A DNA stretch of 64,000 nt. Source: Komagataeibacter sp. FNDCR2 (GTDB lineage: Bacteria > Pseudomonadota > Alphaproteobacteria > Acetobacterales > Acetobacteraceae). Below are positions 58,704 through 64,000 of this stretch, piece by piece (within the stretch, counting starts at the first letter, position 1; every line of letters starts with the position of its first letter). Location of the stretch: NCBI RefSeq assembly GCF_021295395.1, contig NZ_JAIWOU010000001.1, positions 2,682,501 through 2,746,500 on the forward strand, read 5' to 3'. The translations under genes were made by a program, and so were the position numbers. The notes beneath the pieces are model-generated. The model was not told where the DNA came from. It saw nothing but the letters and a program-made list of their open reading frames with translations, and did not search any database.

Positions 58704-59675
58704 TCATGCGAATTCATGCCCCACGGGGCGCGCCAGCAGCCGCCTGCCGGCCTCGGCCATGTCGATCGTGCCCGCCAGCAGGCTGGTCACGGTGGCGATG
58801 ACCGGCGTGCTGACCTCATGGCGCTGCGCCAGATGCTGAAGGGCGGGAGCCGTCGCCATGCCTTCCGCCACACCCTCAAGCGTCGCGACGGCTTCCGGCG
58901 CGGACGTGCCCCGCCCGATCGCCAGCCCCAGCCGGTAATTGCGCGAGGCAAGGCCCGTGCAGGTCAGGAGCAGATCCCCGATCCCCGCAAGGCCGGACAG
59001 GGTTTCGGGCCTGCCGCCCAGCGCGTGGGACAGGCGGGCCAGTTCCGCGATGCTGCGGGTGATCAGCGCGGCGCGGGCGTTTTCACCCAGCCGCGCGCCC
59101 ATGGTGGCCCCCGCCGCGATGGCGATCACGTTCTTGGCGGCCCCGCCAAGCTGCACGCCGGTCGGGTCGTCGCTGGCGTAAAGGCGGAAGGAGGGCGTGG
59201 TCAGCAGGTCGGCCAGCCTGCGGGCCTGCGCGCGCTCCGCACTGGCCAGCACGGCGGCGGCGGGCAGGCCGGCGGCGATCTCATGGGCGAAATTGGGGCC
59301 GGACAGGACGCCCAGCACACTATGGGGGAACAGTTCGGCCATGACCTGAAGCGGCATGAGGCCGCTTGCCTGCTCGATGCCCTTGCAGCACGCGATCATC
59401 GGCGCGCAGGGCGCGACCTGGCGCGCCGTGGCGCGCAGGTGCTGCATGGGGCAGGCCAGCAGGATCAGGTCGGACTGGCGCGGCAGGACATCGGTTACGG
59501 TAATGGCGTCGGGCAGGGCGAACCCCGGCAGGCGCGGCATGACCCGCCCGGCGGACATGGCGGCGGGATTACGCGCCCACAGGGTGACCTCCGCCCCGGC
59601 GCGCGCGGCCTGCATGGCCAGCGCCGTGCCCCATGCGCCTGCGCCGATCACGGCAATCCGCGCGATATGGGTCAT
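58704..59675 (-). CDS. gpsA: Glycerol-3-phosphate dehydrogenase [NAD(P)+]
   Basis: GpsA reduces dihydroxyacetone phosphate to sn-glycerol 3-phosphate for phospholipid synthesis. The 323-residue protein has the dinucleotide motif IAVIGAGAWGTALAMQ, the conserved ACCKGIEQASG, VLSGPNFAHEIAAGLPAAAV and the catalytic Lys in LGGAAKNVIAIAAG, then GLAGIGDLLLTC and RNYRLGLAIGRG. It is downstream of tsaD on the same strand (152-bp gap), a common alphaproteobacterial order. Confidence 0.96.
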   Translation of the reverse strand: MTHIARIAVIGAGAWGTALAMQAARAGAEVTLWARNPAAMSAGRVMPRLPGFALPDAITVTDVLPRQSDLILLACPMQHLRATARQVAPCAPMIACCKGIEQASGLMPLQVMAELFPHSVLGVLSGPNFAHEIAAGLPAAAVLASAERAQARRLADLLTTPSFRLYASDDPTGVQLGGAAKNVIAIAAGATMGARLGENARAALITRSIAELARLSHALGGRPETLSGLAGIGDLLLTCTGLASRNYRLGLAIGRGTSAPEAVATLEGVAEGMATAPALQHLAQRHEVSTPVIATVTSLLAGTIDMAEAGRRLLARPVGHEFA

Positions 59676-59827
59676 CCCTTCGTTCCCTTATGGTGGTGTG
59701 CCGTATCCGGCATTCTGTTGTGGCGTTAATCGCAATGCGCCTGTTGGGGTTGCCATGCAAGGGGCGGGCCGATGGCGTTGCGGTGATGTCGCATCCGCGT
59801 GGATCGGGCTCCCGCGCGGAGGGGCGT

Positions 59828-60922
59828 TCACGCCGTCATGCGTTCCGCCATTTCGGACAGCGGCCAGCGCGGGCGCGGGCGCAGGGCGATGTCATCGGGA
59901 ACGGGCAGGCCATGGGCAAGGCGCGCGCGCATGGTCTCGATCGCGGCCCACGCCACCATCACGGCGTTGTCGGTGCACAGCCGCAGCGGGGGGGCGGCGA
60001 AGGGAAGGTCATGCAAGCTGGCGAATTCCTGCAACCGCGCCCGCAGCACCCCGTTGGCCGCCACGCCACCAGCCACGACCAGCGTGGTGGGCCGGGGCAT
60101 CATGTCCAGCGCGTGGCCGAGACGGTCGATGACGATGTCACTCACCGCCTGCTGGAAGCTCGCGGCAAGGTCGGCCGCCTGCTGGCGGGAAAGGGCGGTG
60201 CGGACCTGCGCCGGAAGCTTCTGCGCCACGGCGGTCTTGAGACCGGAGAAGGAAAAATCGCAGCCCGGCCGCCCCATGAGCGGCCGGGGCAGGGCAATGG
60301 CGCAGGGGTCGCCTTCACGCGCCAGCCGTTCCACCGCCGGGCCGCCCGGCCAGCCAAGGCCCAGCATCTTGGCCACCTTGTCAAAGGCTTCGCCCGCCGC
60401 GTCGTCAATCGTGCCGCCCAGCCTGCGGTACCGGCCCACCCCTTCCACCGCGATGCACTGGCAGTGCCCCCCCGACACCAGCAGCAGCAGGTAGGGAAAC
60501 GGCGCGCCATTGGCCGCGATGCCGGGCAGGCGGGCGGTCAGGGCATGGGCCTCGATATGATTTACGGCAATGAAGGGCTTGTCCAGTGCAAGGGCCATGC
60601 CCTTGCCCATGTCAGCACCCACGATCAGCCCGCCGATCAGACCTGGCCCGCAACTTGCTGCAATGGCCCCGAGTTCATGCGGGCGCAGGCCAGCGGCCTT
60701 CAGCGTGTCGCGCACCAGCGCGGGCAGGGCGGACAGGTGGGCGCGGGCCGCGATTTCGGGCACGACACCGCCAAAAGGCACATGGCCGGATTGCGATAAT
60801 GTCGCATCTGCCAGGATCCGGCCATCGCCCGTAACGATGGCGCAGGCGGTGTCATCGCACGAAGATTCAATGGCCATAACGGGAGTTGGCATTTCGGGGG
60901 GAAGCTGTCTGGTGTCGGGCAT
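59828..60922 (-). CDS. tsaD: tRNA threonylcarbamoyladenosine synthase subunit TsaD
   Basis: TsaD transfers the threonylcarbamoyl group to A37 of ANN-decoding tRNAs. The 364-residue product carries MAIESSCDDTACAIV, the metal-binding HIEAH in IAVNHIEAHALTARL, LLLLVSGGHCQC, DDAAGEAFDKVAKMLGLGWP and VAGGVAANGVLR. It is slightly longer than E. coli TsaD. It is divergent from hemC with a 71-bp gap, a frequent arrangement. Confidence 0.96.
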   Translation of the reverse strand: MPDTRQLPPEMPTPVMAIESSCDDTACAIVTGDGRILADATLSQSGHVPFGGVVPEIAARAHLSALPALVRDTLKAAGLRPHELGAIAASCGPGLIGGLIVGADMGKGMALALDKPFIAVNHIEAHALTARLPGIAANGAPFPYLLLLVSGGHCQCIAVEGVGRYRRLGGTIDDAAGEAFDKVAKMLGLGWPGGPAVERLAREGDPCAIALPRPLMGRPGCDFSFSGLKTAVAQKLPAQVRTALSRQQAADLAASFQQAVSDIVIDRLGHALDMMPRPTTLVVAGGVAANGVLRARLQEFASLHDLPFAAPPLRLCTDNAVMVAWAAIETMRARLAHGLPVPDDIALRPRPRWPLSEMAERMTA

Positions 60923-60993
60923 GGCGCAATTTACAATCCGATTGTGCCGAATGTCATCTTTCCTTTATCGTGGTGTGGTAATAGACACGCGCA

Positions 60994-62070
60994 ATGGAGT
61001 CCGCAAAGCCATCCGCCCTGTTTCCGTCGTCCGCGCTACAAAAGGTCGCGGCCGAGGCCGCTGCCCGCCAGCGAAAGGAAGCCACGCAAGCCGAATCCCA
61101 CAGGCGGAAGCTGCCGCTCAGGGTCGGAACGCGCGCGTCTCCGCTCGCGCTGGTGCAGACGCGGGCCTTCCTGACGGTACTGACCCGTTTCTGCCCGGTC
61201 CTGCGCGACATGGGCGCGTTCCAGGAACACCAGATCAGCACCACGGGCGATCAGGTGCTCAATCGCAAGCTGGCGGAGATTGGCGGCAAGGGCCTGTTCG
61301 CCAAGGAAATTCACGACGCCCTGCTGGATGGCCGGATCGACTTCGCCGTCCATAGCCTCAAGGATCTGGAAACCACGCTGCCCCCTGGGCTGGTGCTGGC
61401 CTGCACGCTCAAGCGCGAGGATGCGCGCGATGTGCTGATCCTCGGGCCGGATTGCGACGAGCCGGACCCGGCCGATCCCTATTCGGGCCTGCCGGAGGGC
61501 GCGCTGGTGGGGTGCGCCTCCGTTCGCCGTCAGGCGCAGATGCTGCATGTGCGCCCTGACCTGCAGTTCGGCCTGCTGCGCGGCAATGTGCAGACCCGGC
61601 TGGACAAGCTGGCGGCGCGGCAGTGCGATGCGACGCTCCTGGCCTATGCCGGGCTGCGCCGCCTGGGCATGGAAGACCGGGCGGATGTGATTCTCGATCC
61701 CACCATCATGGTGCCGGCCGCGGGGCAGGGCATCGTGGGCGTTACGGTGCGTGAGAGCGATGTGGAACTGCGCGAGCTCCTGTCCGCGATCGAGGATTAC
61801 GAAGCCCGTGCCGTCGCCACCGCCGAACGCGCGCTGCTGGCGGAACTGGATGGCTCGTGCCGCACGCCCATCGGCGGGTATGCCCGTCTCATTCCGGTCG
61901 TGGCCGGGGGCGCGCCGGAACTGCACCTGACCGGACTTGTCGCGCGGGAGGACGGGTCGTTCCTGCTCAAGCGTTCCATAAGCGGCGCGCCATCCGACGC
62001 GGCGCGTCTGGGGCACGATCTTGGGCGCAGCCTGCGGGCGGACAGCCCGGCCGACATCTTTGCCGAATAG
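60994..62070 (+). CDS. hemC: Porphobilinogen deaminase (hydroxymethylbilane synthase)
   Basis: HemC links four porphobilinogens into hydroxymethylbilane in tetrapyrrole synthesis. The product is 358 residues, with about 40 extra N-terminal residues before the conserved LRVGTRASPLALVQTRA. IDFAVHSLKDLETTLPPGL holds the catalytic Asp, CASVRRQAQML the binding Arg pair, and LDGSCRTPIGGYA the dipyrromethane-cofactor Cys. VPAAGQGIVGVTVR is also typical. A later start could remove the extension, but no better codon with a ribosome site is obvious. Confidence 0.95.
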   Translation: MESAKPSALFPSSALQKVAAEAAARQRKEATQAESHRRKLPLRVGTRASPLALVQTRAFLTVLTRFCPVLRDMGAFQEHQISTTGDQVLNRKLAEIGGKGLFAKEIHDALLDGRIDFAVHSLKDLETTLPPGLVLACTLKREDARDVLILGPDCDEPDPADPYSGLPEGALVGCASVRRQAQMLHVRPDLQFGLLRGNVQTRLDKLAARQCDATLLAYAGLRRLGMEDRADVILDPTIMVPAAGQGIVGVTVRESDVELRELLSAIEDYEARAVATAERALLAELDGSCRTPIGGYARLIPVVAGGAPELHLTGLVAREDGSFLLKRSISGAPSDAARLGHDLGRSLRADSPADIFAE

Positions 62071-62107
62071 GCGGGCCGCGCCACCTCACGTCCCCGTCCG
62101 TAATGGG

Positions 62108-62827
62108 GTGATCATTACCCGTCCGCCGCCGGGGCTCGCCCCCACCATGGCGGCGGTGCAGGCCATGGGGCTGCAGCCTTTCGCGGCCCCCATGCTGCGT
62201 ATCGAACACTTCGCCCTGTCCACCGGCGCGTTCCGGCCCGATGCGCTGGTCCTGACCAGCGCGCAGGCCATTGCGGCCATCGACCGGCCCCAATGGCATC
62301 ATCTTCCCTGTTACGTGGTCGGCCACGCCACTGGCGTGCGCGCACGCGCCGTGGGGTTCCGCCATGTCGTGGCCGCCACGGGCACGGCGGATGACCTGCT
62401 GGGCCTGATCCGCGCCAGCGTGCCCGCCCGGAGCCGGGTGCTGCTGGCCGTGGGGCGCGGATATGGGTGCGAGATGGCGGACAGCCTGCGCGCGGGCGGA
62501 TTGCGGGTGCTGCGGCGGTGTGTCTATGCCGCCCGGCCCATTACGCGCCTGCCCCAGCCCGCGCGCACGGCCCTGCATGCGGGGCGGGTCGCGGCCGTGA
62601 TGCTCTATTCCGCCCGGACGGCGGAGGCTTTTCTCGCCGCGCTCGATGCGCCCCTTGCGTCCCGGCTGGACAGTGTGCGGGCCATCGTCATGTCACGCGC
62701 GGTCGCGGCGGCGCTGGCGGAGGGGCCATGCTGGGCCGCCATCCATGTCGCGTCCCGTCCGGACCAGGCGGCGATGCTGGCCTGCGTGGAACAGGCCTGC
62801 TGCTTTGGGCCGGACCATTCCCAATAA
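62108..62827 (+). CDS. hemD: Uroporphyrinogen-III synthase
   Basis: HemD closes hydroxymethylbilane into uroporphyrinogen III. The sequence is weakly conserved, as always in this family. The N-terminus VIITRPPPGLAPTMAAVQAM, DALVLTSAQAIAAI, YVVGHATGVRARAVGFRHVV and VMLYSARTAEAFLAAL give the typical two-domain pattern. Position 37 bp behind hemC supports it. The start is uncertain: GTG 62108 (240 residues) fits the conserved VIITRP, while TTG 62063 or 62021 would overlap or abut hemC. The ATG at 62103 is out of frame. Confidence 0.88.
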   Translation: MIITRPPPGLAPTMAAVQAMGLQPFAAPMLRIEHFALSTGAFRPDALVLTSAQAIAAIDRPQWHHLPCYVVGHATGVRARAVGFRHVVAATGTADDLLGLIRASVPARSRVLLAVGRGYGCEMADSLRAGGLRVLRRCVYAARPITRLPQPARTALHAGRVAAVMLYSARTAEAFLAALDAPLASRLDSVRAIVMSRAVAAALAEGPCWAAIHVASRPDQAAMLACVEQACCFGPDHSQ

Positions 62828-62855
62828 AAAAGGCCGGGAGCTTACGCCCCCGGCC
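62825..62855 (-). terminator. Rho-independent terminator of secB
   Basis: On the minus strand GGCCGGG (from 62855) pairs with CCCGGCC and runs into six or seven T at 62831-62825. It lies about 28 bp beyond the secB stop and touches the hemD stop codon on the other strand. Confidence 0.8.
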
Positions 62856-62882
62856 CGGTCGTCCGTTCGGGACGCCGCCTGT

Positions 62883-63404
62883 TCAGGCGTGGCCCGGCGT
62901 CTGGTCGAACGAGTTGCGCTTGGCCTGCCACAGCGACACGAAATCGATCGGCTGGAGCACGACGGGCGGAAAGCCGCCATCGCGCGTGACTTCGCTCAGG
63001 ATGTTGCGCACGTACGGGAAGATGAGGCGCGGCACTTCCACCAGCAGGATCGGCTCGATCAGTTCGGCGGGCGGGTTGTTCAGCGTCGCGATCGCGGCAT
63101 AGGTCAGCTCGGCGATGAAGACCGGGCGCCCGGCGGGGCCACCTTCCTGCTGCGGGGGTTCACTGGCTTCAGCCTTGACGGTCAGGAGTACCTCGAACAC
63201 CGGCTGTTCCTGCTCAAGGCGATTGGCCTGCACGTCGATATTGACCGAGATCTGCGGGCTGGAGCGCAGCGTCGCGAAGATTTCCGCGCCAGCGGGCACC
63301 TCGAACGAGAGATCCTTGATGTATTGCAGGTTGATCGCGAGCGGCAGGGCCGGAGGCGCGCCCTGGCCATCTTCTGTGGCGGGGGGCTGGGTCGTATCGG
63401 ACAT
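62883..63404 (-). CDS. secB: Protein-export chaperone SecB
   Basis: SecB keeps preproteins unfolded and delivers them to SecA. The 173-residue product matches alphaproteobacterial SecB: LAINLQYIKDLSFEVP, INIDVQANRL-type strand (VNIDVQANRLEQEQPVFEVL), AELTYAAIATLNN, VEVPRLIFPYVRNILSEVTR and DGGFPPVVLQPIDFVSLW. The tail is short and acidic-poor. It is divergent from a Tim44-domain gene, the usual neighbour in alphaproteobacteria. Confidence 0.96.
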   Translation of the reverse strand: MSDTTQPPATEDGQGAPPALPLAINLQYIKDLSFEVPAGAEIFATLRSSPQISVNIDVQANRLEQEQPVFEVLLTVKAEASEPPQQEGGPAGRPVFIAELTYAAIATLNNPPAELIEPILLVEVPRLIFPYVRNILSEVTRDGGFPPVVLQPIDFVSLWQAKRNSFDQTPGHA

Positions 63405-63606
63405 GCTTGTCTATGGTCTCCGCAGGTAACATGGAACAGGAAAACGGATATCGTGTTCTCTGGCCGTAGCATGGGCCAGCAGGCGATGCCATACCAGCCG
63501 CCGGAATTTTAACGGGGGTTGCGCATTGTGCTGGCTCCGGGCGTTGCCTATGTTGGGTGCAGGCTAATTTCTGGCAGGCTCGCCCGCCTGCGGTTCTGGA
63601 CGCGCG

Positions 63607-64000
63607 GCATGAATTTCTCTTTTGGTCATTTTCCTCTGGATCTGGTTATTCTGGGGCTGGTGGCTGTCTTCCTCGTCCTGCGCCTGCGTGGCATCCTGGG
63701 CCGGAGGGTCGGCGCGGAGCCGAGTGTCCGCCCCATGGCCCCGCCCCCGGTCAGCCAGCCCGTGGTGGAACAGGCCCCCGAACCCCCGCCCCCGGCCATA
63801 ACATACGAGATTCCCGGCTCCGACACGCGCGTGGGCGGCGTGCTGGCCCGTATCGCCACGCTTCAGCCCGGCTTTACGGCCGATGGGTTCGCCCACAGCG
63901 TGGAAAGCGCGTTCCGCCTGATCGTGGGGGCCTATGCCAGCGGGGATCTGACCGTACTGCGTGAACGGCTGACGGCCGCGACCTATGGCGCGTTCGAGGC
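63607..64000 (+). CDS. Tim44-domain membrane protein, N-terminal part
   Basis: The frame runs off the right edge after 131 codons. It begins MNFSFGHFPLDLVILGLVAV with one membrane helix (LDLVILGLVAVFLVLRLRGI), then a Pro-rich linker (APPPVSQPVVEQAPEPPPP) and the start of a Tim44-like domain (IATLQPGFTADGFAHSVESA, FRLIVGAYASGDLTVLRERL). In alphaproteobacteria such a Tim44/TimA gene lies divergent from secB, exactly as here. The family is related to mitochondrial Tim44, which tethers import motor components to membranes. The bacterial role is not settled. Confidence 0.85.

Noticed and set aside
63557-63964. Arg/Pro/Gly-rich plus-strand frame at the right end
   Set aside because: The overlapping frame from ATG 63607 has a membrane helix and a Tim44-like domain and fits the secB neighbourhood, so this frame is a shadow.

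Overview
The window is a GC-rich (roughly 60-65% by eye), densely packed stretch of an alphaproteobacterial core chromosome. Gene content, protein style and synteny point to the acetic acid bacteria (Acetobacteraceae), most likely Komagataeibacter/Gluconacetobacter; the genus is an inference. There is no phage, plasmid, insertion sequence or CRISPR array. About 55 protein genes (two cut by the window edges) and one tRNA are supported.

Layout: 1-3.9 kb is an envelope operon (3' end of ompH/skp, lpxD, fabZ, lpxA, lpxI), followed by gloA. From 4.6 kb a sigma-70-type promoter leads into rpmH-rnpA-yidD-yidC-engB, then argB, dapD, dapE and an unknown membrane protein. 11.9-14.3 kb on the minus strand is def-fmt-truA. 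Opposite lies a heat-shock unit (hsp20 plus a DUF1150 gene) behind a sigma-32-like promoter. 15.4-20.9 kb (minus) is the LPS export/Kdo block kdsD-lptC-lptA-lptB, with hpf downstream and RNase D upstream. A tRNA-Leu(CAG) follows. 21.5-37.8 kb (plus) holds an NDUFA9-like reductase, gltD-gltB (glutamate synthase), an M3 oligopeptidase, an ABC1/UbiB-family kinase, uvrB, an aldose epimerase, greB, gshB and a phospholipid methyltransferase.

38-46 kb is the most unusual region. It looks like the remains of the classical alphaproteobacterial cytochrome c oxidase locus. A COX1-like membrane protein has lost nearly all binuclear-centre and proton-channel residues but keeps both low-spin-heme histidines. 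It is followed by intact ctaB (heme O synthase) and a 48-residue CoxF-like protein. ctaC, ctaG, ctaE and surf1 are absent, while pmbA, an M16 protease and thrC (a protease-thrC pair commonly flanks this operon) lie just beyond a Tim44-domain gene.

46-64 kb holds a royal-jelly/gluconolactonase-like exported protein, an M32 carboxypeptidase, a TPR glycosyltransferase-like protein, glnD-mutS-murJ, a glutathione peroxidase, gpsA-tsaD divergent from hemC-hemD, and secB divergent from a second Tim44-domain gene that runs off the end.

Other points of interest are a two-hairpin repeat present twice between convergent genes, an LptA split by two long Pro/Ala-rich insertions, a likely one-base disruption of the fabZ start, an 8-bp tandem repeat, and an lptB-hpf junction lacking rpoN.
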